64,000 nucleotides of DNA from contig JAFEMH010001357.1 of NCBI GenBank assembly GCA_022495995.1, positions 189,001 to 253,000 of the forward strand, read 5' to 3'. The DNA is from Adenophora triphylla var. japonica. Taxonomy: Eukaryota > Streptophyta > Magnoliopsida > Asterales > Campanulaceae. Each line of letters opens with the position of its first letter. The stretch's first letter is position 1. Below the pieces are notes generated by a model, which saw only the letters and a list, made by a program, of their open reading frames with translations, did not search any database and was not told where the DNA came from. The position numbers were made by a program, and so were the translations under genes. Shown here piece by piece: positions 40,581-52,897 of the stretch.

Positions 40581-40840
40581 CTCCCTCCGTTCCACACTAG
40601 TGGGGACTTATTTTCTTTTTGGTTCGTCCCACATTAGTGTGGACTGTCTAAAATGGCAAAGAATCTTTACTGTTCCACCCACTCATTCTCTCTCCTACTT
40701 TACTTTTACACTCACAACATTCTCTCGCCTATTTAATTTTTCATACTCACAAACATCTCCTCCACCTATTTCTCTCTCCTACTTTTCCTTAATTTTCGTG
40801 CAAAAAAAAAATTGTCCACACTAGTGTGGGACGGTGGGAG
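40581..40840. mobile_element. Stowaway-like MITE
   Basis: Ends CTCCCTCCGTTCCACACTAG and CTAGTGTGGGACGGTGGGAG, flanked by TA. The interior has the CTCATTCTCTCTCCTACTTT and CACTCACAACATTCTC stretches shared by the copies listed below. Confidence 0.85.
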
Positions 40841-40892
40841 TATGTAAAAATCCAAAAATTTGTTTCGCCATATAAGCGGATACAAGCCTATA

Positions 40893-41171
40893 CTCCCTCC
40901 ATCTCGTTTATAGGTTCACCATTTTGAGCATAGTACGTAAATTAAGAAAAAAAGTTAGTGAAGAAATTGTTATGCGTATAAAAGTAAAATAGAAGAGAGA
41001 ATGAGTTGAGGGAATAGTAAAGTTGATTGGTGTTGTGAGTGTAAAAGTAAAGTATGAGAGAAAATTAGTGGATGGAATAGTAAAGATTATTTGCCATTTT
41101 AGAAAAAGTGAAACTTTTAACGGGACACTCATTTTAACAAAAGATGGAGCTTTCCAATGGGACGGAGGGAG
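40893..41171. mobile_element. Stowaway-like MITE
   Basis: CTCCCTCCATCTCG to GGGACGGAGGGAG, flanked by TA; interior reversed relative to the copy at 40,581. Confidence 0.8.
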
Positions 41172-41255
41172 TATATGGTAACTATTATTATGTATTAAAT
41201 GTTAAGATGAGAAATATATTGGCGTTTTCTGAAAAAAGGTGAGGTCTTATTAGAG

Positions 41256-41257
<2 letters not shown>

Positions 41258-41325
<68 letters not shown>
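41258..41325. repeat. (AT)n microsatellite
   Basis: About 33 AT repeats. Confidence 0.95.
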
Positions 41326-41329
<4 letters not shown>

Positions 41330-42575
41330 CTTCATGTTATTTTCCATATTTTGAAGATAAGTTATTACGATTCTTTCAAATGTTGAGCATATGAAGTTAA
41401 ATGAATTGGAAATGTGTTATAAACTATTTTTGAAACTTGTTTGCTTTATTTCTTGGCTTGAAAATTGGTTAGAAAAGGATGGTTGGAGAATATGGAAAAA
41501 GGGCAATGGAATAGTTGGTTTGGGATATGATAGATGGAGTATATATGTTCTATGGCATGAATTGAGTGTAGTTATGTGTTAAACTTGGTATATAAACTGG
41601 TCTTGGTCTGTCTGGTACAGCTTTGGGAAAGTTGGAAATGTGGTTTGGGTCTTGGTTGGTGCTGATGTTGAACATCAGCAACATTTCTGGTGTTGGGCAC
41701 GACTCGTGCCCTGGAGCACGAGCCGTGACCCTCAGCTGGAGTCGTGATACATAGTCGTGAGAATTTAAGCAGTCGTGCGGGGGTTTGGCACGACTCGTAC
41801 TCTGGAGCACGAGTCGTGTCCAGGACTGGTTTAGGGTATGAACTTTACACCATTTGGAACCTAAGCAATCTAGTTCGGATTTGGTCCTTCCTTAACTATA
41901 ATTCTAGAGCAACATTAGTACTTTACAATGACATTTTAAATAGACCAAAATGATATTGAGAAGATCCTTAAATCTTGCTTTGAAAATGTTTGAAAGCCAT
42001 TGTAAAATTGTAACCAAAGTTGATAAAACTTGGTATTTGATTATGTAATCTTTAAAGAAAATGTGATATTATGAATGCGTAGAACTACTTATATGTTATT
42101 GTACCTCTACGTGGTTACCTATATATATAGTCCACTACTTTCCTTCTAAGGGAAACATTTTCTTTTTCTTCTTTTGCGACCTTTGGTTGTGATCTGCATA
42201 CTCATTCTAGTTGAGCATTTTTATTTTTATTTCTCTTTTTTTTTGCCCTTTTTCTTGATGGGAAAAGGGTATGATGTGGCAACATAGTATTAAGATATCA
42301 AGAATTCTTCTTGATTCCTTGATTCACAATTGTATATTTTGTAGAGTAATATGATTACTATATATATATATAATTCCCTTATATGTATTTTTTTTCTCAA
42401 AAATAAATTACGTTGAAAGAGGAATTAATGCTTAAAAGTATGCAATTTGAAATGGATATACGAATAGTTTTTGTAAATATGACAAGTTATATCTCACATT
42501 GCATAGAGCGAACAAAGTTAAAAAGTATTTAAACTCATCCACTACAAGGGATAGATAACAATCAAGTGTTATTTA
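41326..42575. other. Unassigned sequence with paired hairpins
   Basis: No gene. Two hairpins occur at about 41,697-41,729 and 41,788-41,821, each of the form CACGACTCGTG, 8-9 nt, CACGAGTCGTG (small variants). A TATA-like CTATATATATAG lies at 42,119-42,130. It may be a remnant of an unidentified element. Confidence 0.4.
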
Positions 42576-43256
42576 TCTATATATAATAACAAGGTTTTGG
42601 TAAATGTTTTGCCTTTAAGGGGTATTTTCGTCTTTTCACATGATGGCAAGAAAGCAATTAACAAGGCCAAATTGCGACGTGGCAGCGTGTTATTAGCCAA
42701 AATTTTTTTCTTTTTTTTTTTTTTATTTCAAGTTGGACACGTGTTGCCTACCTGGGGAGGGGCATTTAAGTCTTTTACGTGGCGGGTGTCCACACGCGCC
42801 AGACAATGGGGCGTTATTCAAGCTTTTTCCTTTTTTTTTTTTTTTTTTTTTTTTGGGTTTTGACAAATGTCATTAACTTAACTGATTGGTTGGACGGATT
42901 TCGAAAAAAAAAAATTATCCCATTTCTTTGACCTCAATTATTATATATTAAAATATTTTTTTTACTTTTTTTTTTAACACCAAAATTTATAATTTTTTTT
43001 TCTCTTTAAATAGAGACTTCTTTTATTTGATTTGGACAAAGAAATAAAATCCTCTTTTTTTTTGTGGGACACTTGGCGACCTCCTATTGGCTGATTGACA
43101 TTTGGTTTTTTTTTTCTCACCCATTTCTTTGACCTAAATTATTTTATAATAAATTCATTTTTTGAAAAAAAAATTACACCAAAATTCATAAAAAATATTT
43201 TTCTTTAAATAGAGACTATTTTTATTTAATTTGGACACAGAAAAATTTCCTCTTTC

Positions 43257-43590
43257 TTATAGATTTCGTAATTATTCTTTGTTAATTTTTTTTTTAATTT
43301 TTTAATATATTTTTAGTGGTAATTAATTAAGTATGAAGTATTTGTTTTAAATTATAAATGATAATAAAATAATAATTATTATTATTTCAGTAATAATAAA
43401 AATAAAAAATATAAATTAAGTATTTGTTTCTTATAGATTTCGTAATTATTCTTTGTTAATTTTTGTTTTTAATTTTTTAATATATTTTTAGTGGTAATTA
43501 ATTAAGTATGAAGTATTTGTTTTAAATTATAAATGATAATAAAATAATAATTATTATTATTTCAGTAATAATAAAAATAAAAAAATATAA
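43257..43590. repeat. Tandem duplication, 174-bp period
   Basis: The stretch starting TTATAGATTTCGTAATTATT at 43,257 is repeated at 43,431 and runs on through the TTAGTGGTAATTAATTAAG and TTATTATTATTTCAGTAATA blocks. Confidence 0.85.
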
Positions 43591-43679
43591 AATAAAATAG
43601 AAGTGGTGAAATATAGGATGATGAGTTGTAATGGTGTTGAATTTTTATAAACAAAACCATTGTGTATTTATAAAGTATA

Positions 43680-43987
43680 CTCCCTCCGTCCCGTTCGAAA
43701 GGGCACAAATTTCCTTTTTGGGCGTCCCATTTAAAAGGGCACAACCCAAAAAGGAAAGTTTTTATTATTTTTATACCCTTCCTACCCCATTCATTCTCTC
43801 TCCTACTTTACTTTTACACTCACAACATTCTCTCTCCTAACTATTCCTCCCACTCATTCCCTCTCCTATTTAATTTTTCATACTCACAACATTTAACCTT
43901 TTTCTCTTTCTTACATCACTTTCCTTATTCATTTCTTAATTTCCGTGCTAGGAGGCAAAGTTGCCCTTTCGGGCGGGACGGAGGGAG
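43680..43987. mobile_element. Stowaway-like MITE
   Basis: CTCCCTCCGTCCCGTTCG to CGGGCGGGACGGAGGGAG, flanked by TA; 308 bp, with the family interior intact. Confidence 0.9.
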
Positions 43988-44031
43988 TATATGGTTATTT
44001 AGTATAATAATAATCTATATCTCTATACATA

Positions 44032-44315
44032 CTCCCTCCGTCCCACCTCACTTGACACTTATTTTCGTTTTGGGCCGTACCAGCTCACTTGACACTTCCC
44101 AAAATAGCATACTTTTTATAATTTTATATTCACTCTACCCCACCACTCATTCTCTCTCTCTTCATTTTCCACTATTCAATTTATTCAACCAACACTACTA
44201 TTTACACCACTCATTCTCTCTCTTCATTTTCTACCATACATTTTTTTTATTTTATTCTTTTTTCTTAGTTCCCGTGCCCACCTCAAGGGTGTCAAGTGAG
44301 GTGGGACAGAGGGAG
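44032..44315. mobile_element. Stowaway-like MITE
   Basis: CTCCCTCCGTCCCACCTC to GAGGTGGGACAGAGGGAG, flanked by TA. The arms CACCTCACTTGACACTT and AAGGGTGTCAAGTGAGGTG pair. Confidence 0.9.
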
Positions 44316-45790
44316 TATATGGAAGAGTGTGATGAATGTGGATTTTGATTTCTATTTAATAAGTGGGATGTGGTAATATGGTTAATGTGTTTATTTTAGT
44401 ATGATTTTTTTTTAAAAATAATTACAGCATAGTAAATAAGTATTAATAAATTTGTCGAATTTTCTATTCGTTTAAAATAATTGTGTATTTATAAAGACAA
44501 ATATCGGGAAAGATGGTCATGATTTTAGTATGTCAATATTATAAGAAATAAAGATAGTTTAAATTGATATTTTAAAATAGGGAGAGGAAGAAGTGGGTTG
44601 GGTTTGATGAGGAAGTGAAGGGTTTGGGGATTTTTTTTTTTCATTTAACGAAATTGTTAGTATTTTTAGTATTTTTATTTTTCTTCTCAAAATTAAATAA
44701 CTTTGATTGAAAATAAATATCATAATTATGTTCATTATGAGTTTATGTAAATAAATATAACATAATTTTTTAGATGTACGAGCATGAGTTAATGGAAAGT
44801 TTCCATTTAAAAATATAATGATATTAATTTTTATTAGATAACTTTACTCTCCTTTTGGTATGACCAAATCTTTTGTTTTAATTTCAAAAAAAATCTTTAT
44901 CACAAAGAAATAAAATATAACTTTTTTTTTACTAGAATTTCAATCTTAACCTTTTTTTTCTGATTTCAATAACTTATTTCGTATATGATAAATATGTTTG
45001 TCTGTTTTATTTTAATTTTTTTAATGATATAACAATACAGATGGGATGGGATAATATGGTTAATGTGTGCATTTTAGTTCGATATATCAAACGATTTATT
45101 TAATTTTTTCAAAAAAAATCATTGACGCATAGTAAATAAAGTAGTAATAAATTTGTCGATTTTTCTATTTGTCTTAAAAAATTGTGTTTTTATAAAGACG
45201 AATATCGGAAAAGATGGCCATCATTTTTAAAATTTGAATTGAAGGGTATGTCAATATTATAAGAAATAAAGATAGTAGAAATTGATATTTTAAAATATGG
45301 AGAGAAAGAAGTGGGTTTAGTTTGATGAGGAAGTGGCGGGCTTGGGAAAATTTTTTTCATTTAAAGAAATTGTTAGTATTTTTATTTTTCTTCTCAAAAT
45401 TAAAATAGGGAGAGAAAGAAGTGGGTTGAATTTGATGAGAAACTGGGTTGGATTGGAAGGGTATGTCAATATTATAAGAAATAAAAAATCACTTTTCGTG
45501 TGTTTTATTTAATTTCTTTAATGATAAAATACTACAAAATTGTACATAGAGAAATGCATATTCCTTATGATGTTTGTTTTATTTCTATTTTATTGTTTTC
45601 TAATTTATATAATTTTTTCCTCTTATTTTTTTTAATATATTATGTACTTATTTCAGATTTTTTTTCTCCCCATTTCTTTGACCTCAATTATTTTATAATA
45701 AATTATATATATATTTGGGAGTGTGATGAATGTGGGTTTCAGTTACTATTTAATAAGTGGGATGGGGTAATATGGTTATTGTGTTTATTT
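44316..45790. repeat. AT-rich duplicated blocks
   Basis: No gene. The block around GTATGTCAATATTATAAGAA occurs near 44,530, 45,250 and 45,463. GGGAGAGGAAGAAGTGGGTT-like blocks occur near 44,580, 45,300 and 45,408. GAGTGTGATGAATGTGG occurs at 44,325 and 45,719. This points to repeated local duplication. Confidence 0.6.
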
Positions 45791-46496
45791 TAGCTCGATA
45801 TATAAAATAATTTATTTTATTGTTTTTTTAAAAAATATTTGAAGCATATTACATAAATTATATAGGGTTATTTAATTATAGATTTTTGGCTGATAAGTGG
45901 CGCGTGCCATACACGCGCGTACAGAAGCGCGTCTACGTTGGTGAATTTTTTTATTTAAATGGGACACTTGGTGTCCGTTCATTGGCCGATTAGATTTCAA
46001 GGTATTTGTATTATTGTATTCCTTTTCTACTATGACTATTAATAAATTTCAAAGGTCATTATTTATTCATTGTTGGCCTTCTTTTAAATTGATACTATGT
46101 CATATGTCATTTTCAATTATATTTCACATTAAAAAGTTCACAATCCCAATGATCCGAATATATTGATATGTAATGATGATCTTCCTTCCTCTTTCGAAAG
46201 TTGCTCTGACAATGTTGTCTTTTAAAGTTGTGTTTCACAATGTATAAAAATATTTTTCTCATTTACTCATTTTATTTAATTTTCGTCTTCTTAAGCATTA
46301 ATAATTTCCCGTGCATCGCACGGATGTATCACTAGATTTATTTTAGTGTCATTCAATCTGATATTTGTATTGAGAATATAATTTTCGAATAATTGTTTTA
46401 CAATGTATACAAACATCTCTATTTTTTTGTATTTATTTCGATTTCGATAAGTTAATCGTTAGTAACTGCCCGTGCATCGCACGGGAGTCAAACTAG

Positions 46497-47340
46497 TTGG
46501 ATTAACCATACAACCTATATATTGGTCAATTGGACCAATCATGCAAGCTAGTGATCAATTATGCTAGTTTTGAACTAGCTTTAAATTGAAACACGAGTAC
46601 GGTACGAAGCACCATCCGAGCCCGAGCGCACAAATGGCGGATTAGGCACTTTAGAGCACACTTTACATTTCGCATCATCGCTAGCAGCCTTAAAGTTTTG
46701 TTCAGCCCACTCAACTAGATAGTTAAGCTCGTGGGTCGAACTGGGTGGTTCGGTGCATGCATGATTCAGACTAGGGGTAGTTTATCGTGTAGTGATTTCG
46801 AGACGGTCAGGATTGATTCAGGCAGAATAGTGTCTATTCATTAAAAGGTACCGGCACCATTGAAAACTATATTAGTTAAACATAACTAGAAACACTATTT
46901 TTCTAAAACATAGTAAAAGATATTATTCTACTAATACATTAGATGTATTTTATAGACTTTTCTATTTTTAGCTAATAATATTAACTAGTTGTTATAAATA
47001 TTAAGTCAAATTATTCGGCTTAATAGTAACTATATATATTAGAATTGTCAAAGATAATAGATAATATTACTAATTTAATCATCTATAAAATTAGAAGTTA
47101 ACTCATAACAATAATAATTCATTGGTATAATTCAAATTTCAATGTATACTACAAAAAATAAGAAAAACTGAATACAATAATCCTCAATTCATAAGTGTAA
47201 ACTATGATTCATACAAAAATATACTTATATTAGCAAAAACATTGTCATACTACTTTATCAAATAAAAATTCAAAAGAAGCAAGATATAAAAATACAAAAA
47301 ATTGGTGAATTGGTTTTCCATGCAATGCACGGGTTACCCA
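46497..47340. other. Unassigned AT-rich DNA ending in a Helitron 3' terminus
   Basis: No gene. Its right end has an imperfect hairpin (CCATGCAATGCACGG, 47,319-47,333) before CTAG (47,341-47,344) and T, a third Helitron-type 3' end. The matching 5' end was not found. Confidence 0.4.
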
Positions 47341-47358
47341 CTAGTCTATGTATATGTA

Positions 47359-47936
47359 CTCCCTCCGTCCCATGTCAATGGACACCAACTTTATGGGTAT
47401 GGGAATTGAGTCCATTTTGGGGGAAACTTGTTTCTCCATCAGTTATAAAAAGTCCACTTTCTAATTTTGAGTTTCGAGCGTAAAACATTGAGTTTGGAGC
47501 TTAAAACACTGAGTTTAGGCGTTAAAATACCTAGAAGTTAAAACATCGAGTTTAGGCGTTAAAATACCGAGTTAAGATTAGTAACTAAAACATCGAGTTT
47601 ATGTCTTAAAACACTGAGTTTTTGCCTTGAATTTTTTAAAAACAAGACTTTTTATAAGTTTGGGGGAAACAGAGTTCCCCCAAAATTTTCTGTAATTAAG
47701 AAAAAGTAGGAAAGAGAAATAGGTGGAGGATGTGTTTGTGAGTATGAAGAATTAAATAGGAGAGAGAATGAGTGGGAGAAATAGTTAGGAGAGAGAATGT
47801 TGTGAGTGTAAAAGTGAAGTAGGAGAGAGAATGAGTGGAGGGAATAGTGAATATTCTTTTCCATTTTGGGCAGTGTCCATTCACGTGGGACGTCCCAAAA
47901 AGGAAACAAGTGTCCATTCACGTGGGACGGAGAGAG
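47359..47936. mobile_element. Stowaway-like MITE with nested element
   Basis: CTCCCTCCGTCCCATG to CGTGGGACGGAGAGAG, flanked by TA. Family interior at 47,690-47,870, interrupted by a second MITE at 47,415-47,685. Confidence 0.8.
47415..47685. mobile_element. Nested MITE with TTTTGGGGGAAAC ends
   Basis: Inverted ends of about 40 bp, TTTTGGGGGAAACTTGTTTC and GTTCCCCCAAAA, with TTATAAAAAGTC on both sides. The interior holds about six degenerate copies of a unit of roughly 20 bp based on ACTGAGTTTAGGCGTTAAAA. Same family as 62,391-62,541. Confidence 0.65.
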
Positions 47937-47991
47937 TATAAGAAAACAATAATCATATGCATACAAAATAATTAATTTTGATTACGGTTTA

Positions 47992-48186
47992 CTCCCTCCC
48001 TCTGTCTCATAATAAACGTCTTATTTGACTTATAAATATTTTTAAAAATTATGTTGTAAATGTTTGTTCATTGATTGTATATTGGTAAAAATGCATTAAG
48101 ACTCTTTTATTATTTAGAAAGATGACATTTTTTAGACAAACCAAATAAAAATGGTGCCAAATTTATATTTATCGGGCACGGAGGAA
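47992..48186. mobile_element. Degenerate Stowaway-like MITE
   Basis: CTCCCTCCCTCTGTCTC at the left and CGGGCACGGAGGAA at the right, flanked by TA. The interior differs from the main family. Confidence 0.5.
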
Positions 48187-48490
48187 TAACTTTCAAGACT
48201 TAAGGGTCCCTGTTAAAGGCATAATCACAAGTCAGAAAATGACAACTCTGGTCTATGCCATATAAATATAAAGATTATAAGTCACTCCCTTTAACTAATT
48301 AATTGATTTTAATATGTAATTCACACTTTTTTAAAATGATATCAGAGTTAGGTTTGTTATACGTGAAGGTACAACGGCCCACGATATTACTATGTGTCAT
48401 CCAATTAATATAACCATGTTGTAAGCCGGACTTGGTAAAACCCGACCAAACGTGAGGGAGTATTTATGATTTGTTTATAGACTAAGTTGT

Positions 48491-48798
48491 CTTAAAGTCT
48501 GAAGTTTCACCATAAAATCAATTGGTGTCAAGGGGAGTGATTCAGGATCTTTATATGTCATAGGCAAGGTTTATCTATTCCCAATGCCTCACGTGTAGCC
48601 GGGCTTTGCCGAAGGCTTACAACGTGGACTTATTAATCGGGTGGCGCGGAGTAACATCGGGGACCGTTGGGTCTGCACGTGTAAGGATCTGCTCTGATAC
48701 CATTTTAAAGTTTGAGGCTCCACCTTAAAATCAATTGGTGTCAAGGGGATTTGCCCAGAATCTTTATATGTCATAGGCAAGATTTATCAATTCTCAAT
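48491..48798 (-). mobile_element. TRIM (miniature LTR element)
   Basis: Two direct repeats of about 95 bp (48,491-48,585 and 48,703-48,798) share AAAATCAATTGGTGTCAAGG and CTTTATATGTCATAGGCAAG. On the minus strand the right repeat is followed at once by TGGTATCAGAGC (48,702-48,691), the tRNA-Met primer site. A ~117-bp non-coding interior then ends in a short purine stretch before the second repeat. This is the structure of a TRIM. Confidence 0.75.
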
Positions 48799-49804
48799 GT
48801 AAAATAATATCTCTGACAAGCTGAAATAGATTGAAAAAATATAATTCTAACCGCTACACCATTTTTCTATGCATCTATTATGAGGACACAGCACTAACAA
48901 AATTCATGAAGATAAAAACTATATTATTTGCAACATGAACTTTTCATGAGTATTAATCATGAACAAAAGACATGAGGATGGATTACAAATTTAGACTCCT
49001 ATTATAAATTATTAAAAGCAAATTAGTCAAGTATTCTATCTCACTTCTACTTACATTTAGAGGTTTTTAGCTACTTTTGAGATAATGGAGTAAACTAAAA
49101 TGTTATAAATAGACAATTACACTAATAATCAATTGTCTATGATGTGATTATTATACAAATATTAGTTGGAGACAATGAAATCAACAATTGTGGTTATGGA
49201 TTTTGAACTCATTTCTTATAGTAATTTTTGTGGTCATGTTAGCATTTGCCTATTTATTCTTTCGGAAAATTTCAATTATCCATTGACTTGTCGAAGTGAA
49301 TCAAAATTGGGAAGACATCAACTTTTATATCACACAATTTAGTCAAAACTAACATGTCAGTCAAAGTAGGAGTGTTCCTATGACTCAACATAGTATGTTG
49401 ACTCGTCTCGATTTAAGATTCTCACCGATGTGAGAAGTGCTCATGGTGAGTAAGATAATCAAATATGCGAAAGAGGGCAAAAAGATCACAATCAAATGCT
49501 GCACATTGGAATCTCTCAAGAGATAGGGGAGTAGTGTGATTGAACAACATGGGGGTGTAGTGTGAGGCAATTTCTAGTAAATTTTATGGGAAAAAATATA
49601 ATTTTTTAATGCTTTAAATTACTTAACTTTATAAAGACAAAATAGAAATTTTCAACATATTTACAATCCATATATCAAACAAATGTATTCAAATGTAATG
49701 GTCAGAATGTCCAATTTTCCCGCATAAAATTGGTTAGTAGTAGGTTGTGATGGACATTATATTCTGTGTTAAAATTTTATATTACTATATTTGAGAATTA
49801 AGTA
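48799..49804. other. Unassigned AT-rich DNA
   Basis: No gene, RNA or repeat family recognised. CTCACCGATGTGAGAAGTG near 49,421 is a short hairpin-prone stretch. Confidence 0.5.
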
Positions 49805-50011
49805 CTCCCTTCATCCCAAAATAAATAATCATTTTGAATTTAAAAATATTTTAAGAAAGTTGATTTTTTATTAAAAAAAACTATAAATATTTTTATGTTC
49901 ACTTTTAAACTTTTAGTTTCACAAAATGAACTATGAAAAAAGAAAAAAAAAAATTAAAAAGTTTCAAAAAAAAAAAAAAAAAAAAAAGTCATGCACTTTG
50001 GACAAAGGGAG
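49805..50011. mobile_element. Stowaway-like MITE, degenerate
   Basis: CTCCCTTCATCCCAAAAT to TTTGGACAAAGGGAG, flanked by TA, with a long poly-A stretch near the right arm. Confidence 0.6.
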
Positions 50012-50240
50012 TATTACAAATATCCTCAATATCTCACATGACCAGTATGGTCCAAAAATTTTTCAGGGACTTTTGGCGAGTTTTGATAATTTAAATCTTT
50101 ATTTAAATGTAGTTTTTATTTGATAATTTAAATCTTTATTTAAATGTAGTTTTTATTTGGCTGTGAGACTAATTGATCAAAGCCAAAGCCTGTTAAAAAA
50201 AATTACTCATATTAAATTCTTTTTAACAACTCCCCAAAGC

Positions 50241-50268
50241 CCCCTCACCCCCACCCACCCACCCACCC
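50241..50268 (-). repeat. C-rich tract, G-quadruplex-forming on the minus strand
   Basis: CCCCTCACCCCCA followed by four CCCA-spaced C-triplets. The minus strand has five or more G-runs with one-base loops. A related but less regular C-rich tract lies at 54,241-54,306. Confidence 0.7.
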
Positions 50269-50298
50269 GATAAAAAAAATTTCCTAATTTTAAAATTA

Positions 50299-50853
50299 CT
50301 AGAGTAACACCCGTGCGATGCACGGACCGTTACTAACACTCAAAAGATGAAATTTAAAATAAAACAAACAGAAAAGCGAGTTGTTTTTATATATTGTGAA
50401 AAAAAATCGTGAATACTATAGTGGTAGTACAAATATCATAGTGGTCATTATTATCATCATTACATATCAATATTTAAAATCATTTACCTTTTTAACTTTG
50501 GATGTAGGGACATATAATTGGTCATTGCAAAATTTTGAATTCTTCAAAATAAATACCAATTTTTTGATTTTTTTTATAATTCATTTTGGGATGAATGGAG
50601 CTATAAAATTATTTAAATTTTAAAGCAGATGAAACATTGATTAGTATAAAGAGCAAGTTTAGAGACAATATTTATTACTCAATATATCTTAAAATGAACG
50701 AATGACTCATTTTAAATATATAGATGGAGACTTAAAAATTGAGACCAAGCTTTTCGTAAAATGAGTACATAAACCATTTCCTACCCACATAAAAATAATC
50801 AAAAAATAAATAAATTGAAATAATAATTTCTTTATCTTAAAATATTATATAGA
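50299..50853 (-). mobile_element. Possible non-autonomous Helitron, minus orientation
   Basis: On the minus strand the 3' end is hairpin CCGTGCATCGCACGGG (50,325-50,310) then CTAG (50,302-50,299) and T. A candidate 5' end TCTATATAATATTTTAAG starts at 50,853, preceded by A. The 5' end is tentative. Confidence 0.4.
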
Positions 50854-51352
50854 TATGGATATCAGCAGCAAAGCATGCCTACCAAAGGTCCAATGGTTCG
50901 TTCTTCTCCGTCTGATTTTAAATTACAAAAAAAAAATTATGTATTATAATAAAGAAAACTAAATGAAATTATTATTTTCCCATCTCTAATAAATACTTTA
51001 AAAAAAGTACTTCTATAAAAAAATTGATTTTCTTCATTTCAAAAATTAATATTACTTCTGCTTGAAAATGAATAACCCAAAAATAATACTACATTTTTTA
51101 TCCAAAAGAAAAAGAGCATTATTTCCTTCATCCCAATGAATATTTTAAAAAATAATACTACTTCATTCGCCTCCGCATTGTTTGTAATGTTAGTGCTTTC
51201 GTCTCAAAATATGACATTAATTTTTTAGACGAATAAAGTAGTATTATTTTTTAAAATGTTCATTGAGACGAAAGAAGCAATGTTCAATTTTTTTGAACAT
51301 ATAAAAATTCTACTTTTTAAGAAAAAAAAATTCTTCAATTCAAAAATGAATA

Positions 51353-51607
51353 CTCCCTCTGTCCCGTTACAACCCGCACAGTTTGACTTTTTTGGTCAAT
51401 TGAATCAATTTTTGACCATGATTTTATGAATATTTAGATATCTTTATGCAATTCTAAAAACTGTTATTGATAGTATTTCTAATGGTGAAGCAATAACAAT
51501 TTTTAAAATTACTTAGAAATATCTAGATATTCATAAAATTATGGTCAAAAATTGATTAAGTTGACCAAAAAAGTCAAACTGTGCGGGTTGTAGCGGGACG
51601 GAGGGAG
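51353..51607. mobile_element. Long-arm fold-back MITE with TA duplication
   Basis: 255 bp; almost the whole element is an inverted repeat (CTCCCTCTGTCCCG, ACCCGCACAGTTTGAC, TTTGACCATGATTTTATGAA and their complements). Flanking TA (51,351-51,352 and 51,608-51,609). The sister units of the surrounding array have the uninterrupted site. Confidence 0.9.
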
Positions 51608-52897
51608 TATTACTTTCGTCCCATAATTAATACTACTACTTTCTATATAAAAAAAAAAAACAAAATTGTTTCCTTTGCCTCAATGAATTTATTTGTCTCA
51701 AAAATTAATAATTATTTTCTGACACGAAGACACTAACATTATAAACATTAATTTTTACAAAATAATACTACTTCAGCTAAAGAAAAAAAAAACTATTTTC
51801 GTCCCAATGAATATTTTATAAAATTTCACTAATATACTTAAACTACTCTTTAAATCAAAAAAATGTTATATCAAATGGCTTCCACATTTTTTGTCATTAA
51901 TCTAAAGTTCTTTATTAATAACCCATCATTTTGTAAAAGAGATTCATAGGAAATGTTTCTTAAAAAAATAAAAAAAAAACTGAGCGAGAAGAACTTAATA
52001 TAAAATGTTTTGTAAAAATAGAAACTCAATGAAAATTCATAATCATATGTTTTTCGTTATTTCTACAGTACTTTTAAGGAAAAAAATTGTCCTTCTATTC
52101 AAAAATGAATATTTCTTTCATCCCATAATTAATACTACTTTCCATATTAAAAAAAAAAATTTGATTCATTTGCCTCAAGGAATTTACTTGTCTAAAAAAT
52201 TAATATTTAATTTCTGAGACGAAGAAACTAACATTATAAAAATTAATTTTTACAAAATAATACTACTTCAGCTAAAGAAAAAAAAAAACTATTTTCGTCC
52301 CAATGAATATTTTATAAAATATTACTTAATTTGTTTAAAAAATTAATGTCATATTTTGAAACAAAGGCACTAACATTACAACATTTCAAAAATGAATATT
52401 ACTTTGATTCAAAATGAATAATCCAAAGATAATACAACATTTTTTATCCAAAAAAATGATCATTATTCCCTTCATCCCAATTAATATTTTAAAAACTAAT
52501 ACTACTTCATTCGGCTCTGCAATTAATGTTTGTAATGTTAGTGCATTCGTCTCAATATATGACATTACTTTTTTAGGCGAATAACGTAGTATTATTTATT
52601 AAAATGTTCATTGAGCCAAAGGAAAAAATGTTAATTTTTCTTGGACATATAAAAAAATTCTATTTTGTAAGGAAAAAAAATTACTTCAATTCAAAAATGA
52701 ATATTACGTTCGTCCCATGATGAATACTACTTTTTATATCAAAAGAAAATTGCTTCCTTTGTCTCAAGGAATTTACTTGTCTCAAAAAATAATAATTATT
52801 TTTTGACACACGAAGACAGAAACATTATAAAGATTAATTTTTACAAAATATTACTACTTCGGCTAAAAAAATAAAATACCATCTTCATCCCAATGAA

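Larger units (their letters stand above)
42576..46496 (+). mobile_element. Composite Helitron region
   Basis: The left end TCTATATATAATAACAAGG resembles the other Helitron starts here. The right end has hairpin CCCGTGCATCGCACGGG (46,469-46,485), seven bases, then CTAG followed by T. A second 3'-type end (CCCGTGCATCGCACGG at 46,308-46,323, CTAG at 46,332-46,335) lies inside, so it may be two nested or abutting elements. No Rep/helicase ORF was seen. The interior is AT-rich with internal duplications and two MITEs. The pairing of the ends is inference. Confidence 0.45.
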
